Source of the DNA: Zelopaecilomyces penicillatus
Taxonomy: Eukaryota; Ascomycota; Sordariomycetes; Hypocreales; Pseudodiploosporaceae
Assembly (NCBI GenBank): GCA_005765155.1
Contig: VCCP01000003.1
Coordinates: 2,480,001 to 2,544,000, forward strand
DNA: 64,000 nt
Reading direction: 5' to 3'
The notes under the pieces are model-generated. The model did no database searches, had not been told where the DNA came from, and worked only from the letters and a program-made list of their open reading frames with translations. Below, in pieces: positions 27,668 to 40,636 of this stretch (its first letter is position 1; each line of letters begins with the position of its first letter). The translations under genes and the position numbers were made by a program.

Positions 27668-28445
27668 TAACTCGACAGATAATGAAATGATAAGAATACT
27701 TCATAATTACCAGTTTTCTTATTATATTGACTTTATCTATTCTAAATTCCTTTTATAATACTATAATCCAGGTATTAATAGATCTTTTAATTTATTAATA
27801 TTCTTTATCTGATATTAGATTAATCTATTAATATAGTATATTATTATATAGTAATTATAATAAGTTTATATAGATTATCTTAGTATAAGCTGGATAAGTT
27901 ATATTATTATGAATACTTTTAATAAATAGATTAATATTTTCTTAAATTATATTATCTTTAATTTATATTATATTTAATTCTTTAAAGGATTTATTTAAAT
28001 TAAGATTAAATAAATTAATTTTTTAAAGTTTTAATTATTATAATTATATTATATTTAATTATATTATATTTATTTATTATAATTATATTATATTTAATTA
28101 TATTATATTTATTTATTTAATTTTATAAATTTAATTATTTAGTTTATTTAAATATATAAATAATCTTTAATTAAATATAAAAAATTAATTAATTAATAAT
28201 ATAAATAATATAATTAAATTATTAAATAAAAATAAGATTATTTATAATAATTCCTTAAAAATATATAATTCATATTATATATATTTTAATTATTATTATT
28301 TAATAATATAATAAATCTTTTTTATATTTTTTTATATTAAATAATATTTTATTTAATACTTTTTAATAATATAAATAATATTTTTTAATTTAATTAAAAG
28401 ATATAAATCTTAATATTATATTTTCTATTATTAAAGTAATTTTAT
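27668..28445 (-). repeat. Inverted-repeat family X, left copy
   Basis: This stretch is the reverse complement of 39690-40380 almost base for base. Landmarks include ACCAGTTTTCTTATTATATT, the CAGGTATTAATAGATC block and the AAGCTGGATAAGTTATATTA block. A 40-bp AT unit near 28040-28110 is duplicated here but single in the other copy. Similarity fades beyond about 28445. Element class is unknown. Confidence 0.75.
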
Positions 28446-29365
28446 TATTATTTATTTTCCTTTTTTATATATCCCTTATCTAATATTAATTTAGAAAATA
28501 TATTAAATTAAAATAATTTATTATATATTTATTATATATTTATAAACTAGTTTATATTATTAAAAGAAGTTTTATAAAGAAGAATATTATTTATTATATA
28601 AGATCTAGCTTAAAATAGGATTTATAATATAATATAGTATTATATAATTTATTTAAAATATTCTTAAGCTTTTATTTTAATTTATAAAATTTATAATAGA
28701 ATTCCTATAAATAATTCTTTTATTTTAATAATAAGATATTTATCTATTTTAAGAAATAATCTTAATTTAATATTATATTAATAAATTATTTATTGTTTTT
28801 TATTAATTATTTATTTTATTAATTAATAATTAAAAAAATCTTATTTTTATTATTTATATAGACTTTTAACTTTTCTTTAAAAGCCGTTTTTAAATTAATT
28901 AATTAAATAGTTTTATTTTTTAGGATTTCTTAAAAAATTAATTTAATAAATATCTTAATTTTTATTAAATTATTAATATCTTTTTATATAGATATTATAA
29001 ATATTTATAAAGTATTATTATCTTATAATAATATTCATTATTCTATAAATTATTATTATATATAAGCTAATTATTCTTAGATTTATATAAGCTTATTAAT
29101 TATATTAAATTAATCTTTTATTAGTATTAATTTATTTTTAGAATTTAAATAATTTAATTATTCTTTAATATATTTAGAAATAAATGTTATATATCTTTTT
29201 ATAATTAGAATTATTTTTAATCTTTATAATTAAATTATTTTATTTATAGGCTTTAGTAAGATACCTTTAAATAGATTTAATAATAATTTATATTCTTGTT
29301 TTATATTTCTTTTTAAAATTATTATAAATCCTAGGTATTTATAAAAAAAATATAAGAATTATAAA

Positions 29366-29555
29366 GAGATTTTAATTTAGGATTTATAATAAATAAATAA
29401 GTATTAATAATTTTAATAATTATATTAATATTAAAGCTTATATTTATTTTTATATATTTTAGATAAATAGCTTATAATATTATAGATAAAGACTATAATT
29501 ATATATTATATATTATATTTTATAATAGTATTATATATATATAGATTTCTTATTT
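29366..29555. repeat. Right member of the direct-repeat pair (LTR candidate)
   Basis: This is the partner of 23157-23335, in the same orientation and over about 180 bp. It has lost more C and G than the left member. See that entry for the interpretation. Confidence 0.5.
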
Positions 29556-30039
29556 AACTTTTATCTTATTTAATTTAATTAATATAATAATAAAACCTTT
29601 TTTAAGACTTTTTAATATTATATTTATATCTTAAATATATTAAAGATATTATCTATAATAAATAAGATTTTAATAATAATTAATATAAATAATTTAATAT
29701 AATATTTATATTTATTATAATTATTTAAATATCTTAATTCTTATTTATATAAATATCTTATAAACTTCTTTATATTATTTATTATTATAATCTTATTTAT
29801 TATAAATAATATTTTTAATATATTTAAGATATAAATATAAACAATAATTAAAGTATATTTTAATTTAAAATAATATATTCTTTTTATAAAGTATAAATTA
29901 TAATAATTAAAATAAATATAATTTATTATAATTTATTTTTTTAATCTTAAAAAGATTATTATATTATATAATAATTTAATTTATATTTCTTTTATATTTT
30001 AAAAGATATTAATATTCTATAAATAATATAAAAAAATAT

Positions 30040-31300
30040 ATATAATATATATAAGATAAATAATATTTATTTTTATTTAATATAGATTATTAAAATTATA
30101 AATTATAAATTAATTATAAATTTTATTTAAAGGTTTATTATTAATAAATAATAAAAAAGCTATAAATAAATTTATAAATAATTGAATGTATTATAGATTA
30201 AGATTAAAGCTATAATTTTAATTATTATTATTATTAATTAAAAAGTTAAGAAAAGAATTCTTTTTAATATAATAATAACCTTATATTTATTTTATTAAAA
30301 TTAATATTTATATAAAGAAAAAAATATATTAAATAAACCAGTTTAATAAATTAAATAAAGTAAATATTAATAATATTTTAATAATTATTATATTTAATAT
30401 TATTTTTATAATTAAGGCTATATATTAATTAATAAGAATTATGATTAAAATAAAATTAAAGCTATTTAAATATAAATAATCTATAATTTTTTTTAAAAAA
30501 AAGGATTTTAATAAAAGATTATAATAAGTTATTTTTTATTTTAATTTATAATATAAAGATATAATTAATTCTATTAATAATAAATATATATTTTAATATA
30601 AATAATAAATAAAGTATTTTATTAATTATTAATATAATTTTAATTTAAAGATTAATAGCTTTATTAAGACTATATATAAAGATATTAAGTCTTATTTAAT
30701 TATAAGATATAATAATCTTTTATATTTATAAAATATATTTATTTAAATAATTAAGAAAAAGAAATATAATAATAATTAAAAAATAATTAAAATAAATATT
30801 TAAGAAAATATAAAAGAATATTAATATAATATCTTTAATTAAATTTTATTTATATTCTTTCTTTTATAATTTTTTTATTTTCTTTTAAGCTTTATTATAT
30901 TATTATACTCTTTTAAAAAAAGCCTATATTTTTATATATATAAGAATATTGATTTATATAATAATATATATTATTTTATATATATTTTAATTTTAAATAA
31001 ATTATAATTAATTAATAGCTTTAAAAATCAAATAATTATTTTAAATAATAATTAAAAAAGTTTTTAATATAATTAAGATATTACCTTAAATAAATATCTA
31101 TATATCTATATTTAATTCTTATATCTAGGATCTTTAATAATCCCTTTTTTAACTCTAAGATTTAAATTATATTATATCTTTACATAATTAATTATATAAT
31201 TTAAAAAATATAAAGCTTTTAATCTATTTAAAATTAATTATAATAATTATTTTATTATTATTTTTAATATAAAAAAATATATAAATATTTTAATTTAATA
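30040..31300. repeat. Dispersed AT-rich family Z, copy 2
   Basis: It matches 5700-6900 in the same orientation, with the closest agreement at 30040-30230, and recognisable blocks continue for about a kilobase. Ends are not delimited and no frame survives. Confidence 0.5.
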
Positions 31301-32939
31301 TTTATTAAACTCTTTAATAAACTAGAATTTAAAATAATTATATTATAATAAAGTTAATTTATTAAATTATTTATTATAAAATCTAGATTAATTAATAATA
31401 TTATATAAATAATAGCTTAAAAACAATAAAGAAAATAAATAAGCTTAATATAATATAATAATGATTTCTTAATTATATAAGTAAAAAAAGAAATTAAATT
31501 AATTAAATTAAATTAATAAAGATATTAATTAAAATATAATAATTTTAATAGAATTATAAAAATATATTCTTTGAATAAATTAATTTATTTTTATAATTAT
31601 AAATAAATTAATTGTTTAATTTTATATAAAGATATTAATATTATATTATATTATTCAATCCTAACCCTTTATATTAGAGTTTAATATTATAATATAATAT
31701 TATAAAGGATATTTTAATATAAGCTAATAACATTATAAATAATAAGATTCTTTATTTAATAATATAAAAATTAAATCTAACTTTATTAATAATTTTAAAT
31801 AATCTAATTATTTCTTATATTAATTTTAATTTATTTTAATAATTTAATCTTATTAAAAATAAAGATATATATATTTTTTTAATTTCCCTTTATATATATA
31901 TATTTATTTTAAATATATTATTATATTTCTTATATTTAATTATTTTAATAATATTATTAATTTATTAAATATACATATTTTTTTAATATAATATAGTTAT
32001 TTATAAATATATAATATATTAATAAAAATATTATTTTAAAATATAAATTATATTTTAAATAATTCTTTATATATCTTTTTCTTTAATATTTATATATTTA
32101 AATAATAGAATAAATCATTTAAAAAAAGAATAAAAAAAGCTTTTATTAATTTTATTTAAGATATAATAGCTATTAATAAAATTATATATAATTAATTTAA
32201 ATATTATTTAATATTTAATTATCTTTAATTATTCTTTATATTTTTTAATAATCTTATTTTTAATATTAATATTAATATCTTTAATATCTTTATTTAAATA
32301 ATATATATAATTATTTTATATTTAATATTTTTTAAATAATATTAAATATATTTATTTTAAATTATTTTTATAATATTATAATATATAAATTAATAAATCT
32401 TTTAATATTTTAATATTATTATTTTATTATTTTATTATTATATTAACTTATTAATATAATATATTATTATAATATAATTAAAAAACATTTATATATATTA
32501 TCTTAATATAAGATAAACTAATTATATAATTTAAATATCTTTAATAAAAATATTTATATTTCTTTAAGTTATATTATTTTTAATTTATATTATTTTTCAT
32601 CTATTAAATAATATTTTAATTTAAAATTAAATATTTTATTTTTTTAGATTTTCTATTTATTATATTATATTCTTATAATTTCTTATTATAATTATTTATT
32701 TATTTTATTATTTATATTTTTCTTATATCTTTAATTATTTATTTAATATTATTTAAAATTATTTATTTAATATTATTTAAAATTATTTATTTAATAAATT
32801 AATAATAAATATTATATTTAATATTATTAAAAGAGTCTTATCTTAATTATTTATTAAAAAGATATATTATATTTTAATTATATTTTTAATTTATTTTTAA
32901 ATAAATAACATTTTATTATTTATATTTAAAAAAAACTAT

Positions 32940-33380
32940 TATTTATATTATATAGCCTATACCCTAAATAAATATTTATATATACCCTTTTAACTTATAC
33001 CTATAGACCTACATTAGCTATATAACACTAGTATGTAAAAGGCTGCTGGAAAATTATATACAGGCCATAACAGCCTCCCATCATTAAATAACCTTCACAC
33101 TTCAGCTTATAACACTATAACTTTACCTTAATAAGCAATATAGCCAGCTATGAGATAACTAAATACTAGTATTTATTATATCACCTTATAATTTAAAATC
33201 AAGGGTATCTCTAATCAGCCCCTATTAACAGATCAGTCAAATAATTATATAATTATTAAGTAAAGATAACTAATTATAGGATAAAAGGCAATACCAGCCT
33301 TTATATTAGAGAGGCCAGAGATAAATAACCTAAAAGATAATATATAAGCTGATATATAATCTAAAATATAACACTTCTAT
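32940..33380. other. Less degraded, unassigned stretch within the AT isochore
   Basis: C and G are noticeably more frequent here (for example around 33040-33140 and 33190-33330) than in the flanks. I see no frame, no terminal repeats and no tandem structure. It is probably a younger insertion or a fragment below the length at which RIP acts efficiently; this is inference. Confidence 0.4.
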
Positions 33381-34465
33381 AAAGGTCTTAATTTTAAGTA
33401 TATTAGCTATCTTTAAATATTATAATATTAATTAATTAATTATATTAAGGAAAATAAATTATTATATTAATAATATATTAAAAATTCTATTATAATATAT
33501 TATAATTATATATAAATATATAAAAAGATTAAATAAGAAAGAGAGAGTTATATAATAACTTTAAAGTATAATTAATATTATAAATATTTTATCTATTAAT
33601 ATTTAATAATATAATAGATTTTTTTATATATTTTTATTTAAAAAAAGATTTAATTAATCTTTTTTAATAATTATTAATAATATTATTTAATTTAATTAAA
33701 AGAAATAAATCTAATTCTTAGTTTCTTTATTATTAATATAACCTTATATTAAAATCTTATTTATAATTATTTATTTTAATTTAATAGTTTAATATTATTA
33801 TTTATTTATTTAAAATTAATAGAAATAAATAAATATATTATATTTAAATATAGTTTTTTAAAAAGAAATTTAATAATAATTAATAAATTAATTTATTAAT
33901 AAAATAAGAAGATATTAAGAGTATTTTATTAATAATAATTTTAAATTTAAATAAAAAGATTATATTTTATATTAAATCTAGGTATTATTTATATTCTTTT
34001 TATAAATAATAAATAAATTTATCTTTTTTTTAATTTAATCTAAAAAAAAATAGAATAATAGATTTTATTAAATAATAATAATTAAATTATATTAGTTAAT
34101 AATATTTAATAATTCTTTAATTCTTTTAATATTTTTTTTTAAAAAAATTATATCTAGATTACTTTAGTTATATAAAATTCATTATATATTTAAGAATAAA
34201 TACCTTATTATTTATTTTTTAACATTTATCTTAATACTAATAAGTCTTATTATGTATTTTTGAATATTTATTTTAATAATAAAGAGTCTTATTATTTATA
34301 ATATTATTAGCCTATATATGAAATACCCCCCTATATTATTATCCTATAATACCAAATTCTAATATAATAGTATAGAAAGAAATAGTAAGATATAAAGACT
34401 TTTTATTTAACTACTTAAAAAGGGCTTTTATAAGGATTTTTATAAAGTTATTATAATATTATAAA

Positions 34466-34626
34466 GCAGGCTGCTGGGTATACTATTATGAGGTTATTTT
34501 AAGGCTGTTATATAACCCATAGACTGCTGGGTACTATAAGGTTATTTTAAGGCTGTTATATAACTCGCTGGGCAGACTGCTGGGGATACTATTATAAGGT
34601 TATCGCGAGGCTGTTATAAGGTTATA
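34466..34626. repeat. Tandem array of about 48-58-bp units retaining G+C
   Basis: GGCTGTTAT recurs at 34503, 34551 and 34609, and the units share CTGCTGGG and ATAAGGTTAT blocks. A CGCGAGG remnant at 34604-34610 shows the unit was once GC-richer. The reverse complement resembles the 46-bp repeats at 9097-9185. Confidence 0.7.
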
Positions 34627-35401
34627 AAAGTGAAGCTATTATTAACTTAAAGAGGATTTTATAAAGAGGGTTTTATTCCTTTAGAATTATATCTTATTAT
34701 TTCTTCTTATATCCCTATATCAGAATTTAGTACTATAGGATAATAATATAAGGTATAGCTTAAATTAATCTATAATATAGATCCTTTTTATTATAAATAA
34801 TAAAAGATAATATTATAAATAATAAGATTTATAATAAATATATTATTAATAAATTAAATTATTAAATAAATCATTATAAAAAGAATTTATTAAAAAAAAT
34901 AAAAAGGATACCTTTATTCCTTTATTTAATCTAGTATTATAATTATTTAATAATTAAATTAAATAAAATAAAGAAATAAAAAAATAATTTAAGTATTTAT
35001 TTATTATTATATATATAATAGTTAATAATTTAATATAGATAATTATAATAATTATCTATTATTAAGAAAAAGATAATTAATCCTTTATTACTTACTTCTT
35101 TATTTTATAATTAATTTTTATATATTATATTTCTTTTTAAATCTTTATAATTATATTTAATTTAATTTTTAGGATTATATTTTTTATATATAAATCGTAT
35201 TTTATTTATTATATAATATTATCTAGATTAAATTTATTATTAATTATAATATTAAGAATTTTCTTTTGATTTATATAAATCTTCTTAATATTATATTTTC
35301 TTAATAATTATATTTATATAATATAATAAAGAATTTAATTTCTTTATAATAATAATTTATTAGATTTCTTTTTTAATTTTATTATAAAGAATTTAATTAT
35401 T

Positions 35402-35614
<213 letters not shown>

Positions 35615-38600
35615 AGGGAATTATTTATATTTATTATATATCTTTAAAGATTAGATACTTATATTAATTAATTAAATTAATTAATTTATATTTATAAACC
35701 TTCTTTTAGAATAAGTTATAAGCCTAGGTTTATATTATTAATATAGCTTTATCTATCTTAAGATAATTTATAAGAATAATAGATAATTAATATTATTTAT
35801 ATAAAATAGTATTAATCTTAAAAAGTAATATAAATTAATATAATATTATACTTTAGGAATTATAGATTAAAAATAATATTATTATATTCTAATAAGATAA
35901 TTTTAAATATAAGATTAATAATTTCCTTATTTAAAAAGAAACCTTAAAAGAAATTAATAAATCTAATAATAAATCTTAATTAAAGGTTAATAAAAAGATT
36001 TTAAATATAATTTAAAATACTAGAATTATTAAAAATAATAATAATTATACCTTAAATTAATAGAATTATTAATAAAGATTTTAATCTAAATTAATATTCT
36101 TAATTAAAGATAAAAACTATTATTAATATTTATAAAAGATAATATTAAATATTTAATATTCTATATAAAGTATTTAAAAGTAATATAAATAGCTTTATAT
36201 TTCTTATTAATTATATTTTATAAGATATATAAAGATTATTTATTTATTAATTCTTAATTATAATCTATAAAATCTATAATATATAAAAAGAAATAAATAA
36301 TAAGATTCTTTTAAGATAATAAAAAATCAAATATAATAATTATAATAAATATTCTTAATATATATAATATAATTAAATTAATTATTCAAGAATTATTAAT
36401 AATCTATTTAAATTTTAATAAAAATATAATCTTTAATATAATAATTATAATTAATTTAGGATATTTAATAAATATAATCTTAAAATATTTATATAATATT
36501 TTCTTTTATTTAATAAAATAGCTAATATATCTAGAAATAAATCTATTTAAATAATTATTAGATTATTTATAAAAAATAAAATTTAATTATAAGAATAATA
36601 TATATTATAATTATTATTATTATAATTATTATTATAATATATATATTAAATTATCTTTAGATAATAATCTATAATATATATTATTTTAAATATTATAATT
36701 AAATATAAATATAATTATAATAACCTTAAGATTATTAAAACTATAATAAAATTATATAAAAATAATACCTTATATAATAAAATTATTTAATTAAAAGGAT
36801 CTAAAAGCTTTATATTATAAAAATAAAATATTATAAATATAATTTATTAAGAATAGATTATTAACTTTTTAAATAATATATTAAAATAAAAGGCTAAAAT
36901 ATTAAATATAATAATAATATTTAATTAAAATAGATAGATTAAATATAATATTTATTATTAATATTATAATAATAATTATTTATTAAATATTATTATAATA
37001 AATTTATTTTTTAATAAATAATTAATTAAAAAAGATATTATAAATAAAAAAGTATTTCTTATTCTTTAAGAATATTATAAACTATAAAGAATTTATAATC
37101 TTTTTGTAATTATTATATAATTTAATAATAATTATAAGAATATTAAATTATATAATTAAATATTTATAAAAAATATTTAGAAATTTAAATAAATAAATAA
37201 GATAAATTTAATCTTAGAATATCTTTATAAGCTTTAATTTATAAAAAATCTAGATTTAATTTTTAAATATTCAAGTTTAAATCTTATATAAATTATTAAT
37301 AGAAAAGGCTTATAATTATTATATTTACTAAATTATAATAATTTTAATTTTAATATTAAAAGCTATATTAATTTATTTTATAAAATTAAATAAGTATTCT
37401 AGAATATTAAAAAAGCTAAAAAGTATTAAAATTTAAATAAGTAATCTAAATTAATTAACTATATTAAGGATTATAATAAGATATATAAATCTTATTTAAT
37501 TTTATAATATAATAATCTTTTTTATTTTAATAAAAGTATTATATAAATAATTATTTAATAGAAATATAATTATATATAAAATAAAATTAAGAATATTAAA
37601 AAATATATAATAATATTAATATAAAATTCTTTAATATATTTTTAATTAAAACTTTATCTTATATTATTACTTTAATAATATAAGAGTTTTATTATATTTT
37701 AATTATATTTTATATATAATTCTTATTTTAATATATATATATATATATATATAATTTTATATTATAATATAATATATCTTATTTTATAGATATTTTATTT
37801 AATTATATATTAAAATAAAAGTATTATTTATAAAAAAAGATAATTATATTTAATACTAGTATTTAAAGCTTTTAATAATTATAAGATATATTTATATATT
37901 AATTTATATATAGATTTATTTCTATAAATTTAAGATTATTTTATATTATATTTTTTTATTATTAGCTATATAATAAAATTAATTATAAGCTTAAAATATT
38001 TTTAAATTTAAATTTAAATATTATTATATTATTATATAATTATATTTAATTTAATAAAATATAAAAAGGCTTAATTTTTATATTTATTAAACCCTTTGAA
38101 TATAAAAATTAAAATAAGTATTTTATAAAATAATTAATTTATAAAGATATTTATAAAATAATTATAATTAATAAATAATAATATATACATATATAAGAAT
38201 ATAAAACAGATAAAAAAAGAAATAATAATTTATATATATAAATAAAAGAATTATATTTAAGCTTTATATTTATATAAATTATATATTAATATATATCAAG
38301 AAAATTCTTAATATTAATTATTTAAAAAATAATGTTTAATAATATATTTATAAATTATTTAAGCTTATAATAATTATATAAAAAATAAACTATATAAATA
38401 TAAATATATAAAGATTTATATTTAAAAGCTTTAAAAAGAATAAAAGATATAATTAAAGCTTTAATTTATATAAAGAAAAAAAGGATTAATAAACTAATTA
38501 TATAAAAAGAGTCTTATAATAAATCTATTTATATAAGTATAATATAATTAACTCTAGCTTAATATAAGCTTAAATTTGAAAAAGCCTAGCTATATATATA

Positions 38601-38723
38601 GCTCAATAAATATTTAAATATTAAGTCTAATCTATATAATATAAATACGATCTAATATTTATAGTATTAATATAATAGAAATCAGAGATATAGGCTTATT
38701 ATATAATATATATTATATTTCAT

Positions 38724-38957
38724 CACTTTATTACTTTATTACTTTATTACTTTATTACTTTATTACTTTATTACTTTATTACTTTATTACTTTATTACTT
38801 TATTACTTTATTACTTTATTACTTTATTACTTTATTACTTTATTACTTTATTACTTTATTACTTTATTACTTTATTACTTTATTACTTTATTACTTTATT
38901 ACTTTATTACTTTATTACTTTATTACTTTATTACTTTATTACTTTATTACTTTATTA
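38724..38957. repeat. 8-bp minisatellite, about 29 copies
   Basis: The unit ACTTTATT is repeated without visible mismatch. The array starts right after a CATCAC motif and ends just before family Y copy 2. At the equivalent junction at the island edge (about 40371-40385) the sequence reads CACTTCATCACCC in single copy, so the unit looks like a RIP-converted ACTTCATC. Confidence 0.95.
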
Positions 38958-38965
38958 TCTATTAA

Positions 38966-39084
38966 GCCTATAATTAATTAATTAAGGCAGCTACTCTTAT
39001 TAAAGAAAGCTATATAAATAACTATATTAGATATAAGAAAACCTTAATTAAAAGAATTAACTTTTTTATTTTATATATACCTAA
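38966..39084 (+). repeat. Repeat family Y, copy 2 (fully RIP-mutated)
   Basis: It aligns with 40391-40525 after removal of a short palindromic expansion. Over about 100 aligned bases I count about 20 differences that are C to T or G to A in this copy, and one transversion. This is the direct sequence evidence for RIP in the window. Confidence 0.8.
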
Positions 39085-39689
39085 TAATTAATAGTAATTA
39101 TATATTATATAATTATATAATTTATTATCCTTTTTGTATTATAATCTTTTTAATTATATTTCTTTTTATTTTAAAAAATTTAAATTAAATTATTTAAATA
39201 TTAAATCTATTTATAATTATCTATTAAAATAATATTTATAATATATAATAATTTATTAAATAGTAAATATATTATTTATTTTAAATAAATAAATTATTAT
39301 TATATAAATATTATTATAAAACTAGATCTTTAAATAATTAAAAAATTTATTATTTATATTATAATCTTAAAAAATAAGATTTATATTAATTATCTTTTAG
39401 AATAAATAAAATAAAAAGAAAAGTTTATTTATTTTTTATAAAAATAATATAAAAAAAATCTATTATTTATATTAATAATGTTTATTTTTAATAAAGAAAA
39501 AAAAACCTAATTATAAATATTTATTAAATTATTAAAAGCTTTATATTAATAATTAAATAATCTATTTATATCTATTAATTTTAATTAATTTAATAAAAGT
39601 ATTAAGCTATTAAATTAATATAAATAATTATAAATAAGATTTTAATATAATATTATATTAAAAATAAAAGATTTATTAATAATAGAAAA

Positions 39690-40380
39690 TATAATATTAA
39701 GATTTATATCTTTTAATTAAATTAAAAAATATTATTTATATTATTAAAAAGTATTAAATAAAATATTACTTAATATAAAAAAATATAAAAAAGATTTATT
39801 ATATTATTAAATAATAATAATTAAAATATATATAATATTAATTATATATTTTTAAGGAATTATTATAAATAATCTTATTTTTATTTAATAATTTAATTAT
39901 ATTATTAATTAATTAGTTTTTTATATTTAATTAAAGATTATTTATATATTTAAATAAACTAAATAATTAAATTTATAAAATTAAATAAATAAATATAATA
40001 TAATTAAATATAATATAATTATAATAATTAAAACTTTAAAAAATTAATTTATTTAATCTTAATTTAAATAAATCCTTTAAAGAATTAAATATAATATAAA
40101 TTAAAGATAATATAATTTAAGAAAATATTAATCTATTTATTAAAAGTATTTATAATAATATAACTTATCCAGCTTATACTAAGATAATCTATATAAACTT
40201 ATTATAATTACTATATAATAATATACTATATTAATAGATTAATCTAATATCAGATAAAGAATATTAATAAATTAAAAGATCTATTAATACCTGGATTATA
40301 GTATTATAAAAGGAATTCAGAATAGATAAAGTCGATGCAATGAGAAAACTGGTAATTATGAAGTATTCTCGTCACTTCAT
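39690..40380 (+). repeat. Inverted-repeat family X, right copy
   Basis: This is the partner of 27668-28445 in opposite orientation. The last 60 bases (about 40320-40380) keep more C and G than the left copy, as in GTCGATGCAATG and TTCTCGTCACTTC. RIP damage therefore fades toward the gene island. Confidence 0.75.
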
Positions 40381-40390
40381 CACCCGCCGA

Positions 40391-40525
40391 GCCTATAATC
40401 AACTGATCAGTTGATCAGTTGATCAAGGCAGCCGCTCTTGCTAAAGAAGGCTATGTAAGTAGCTATATCAGATATGGGAAAACCTTAGCTAGAAGAATCA
40501 ACTTTTTGACTTTGCATACACCCAA
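40391..40525 (+). repeat. Repeat family Y, copy 3 (nearly unmutated), at the island edge
   Basis: This copy has normal base composition and contains a small palindromic expansion of GATCAGTT/GATCAACT units near 40398-40422. It is the best template for the family's sequence before RIP. It abuts the 3' flank of FUM1, whose stop codon is about 110 bp away. Confidence 0.75.
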
Positions 40526-40636
40526 CAAGGCTATAATTTCTGAACCCCATTTTATCATCTCCGAGTAGCAGTACTCATGATTCAACGGATCATAAGAACA
40601 AAGTCAAGTATTGCCTTGTAAGTAATCTACACAGGC

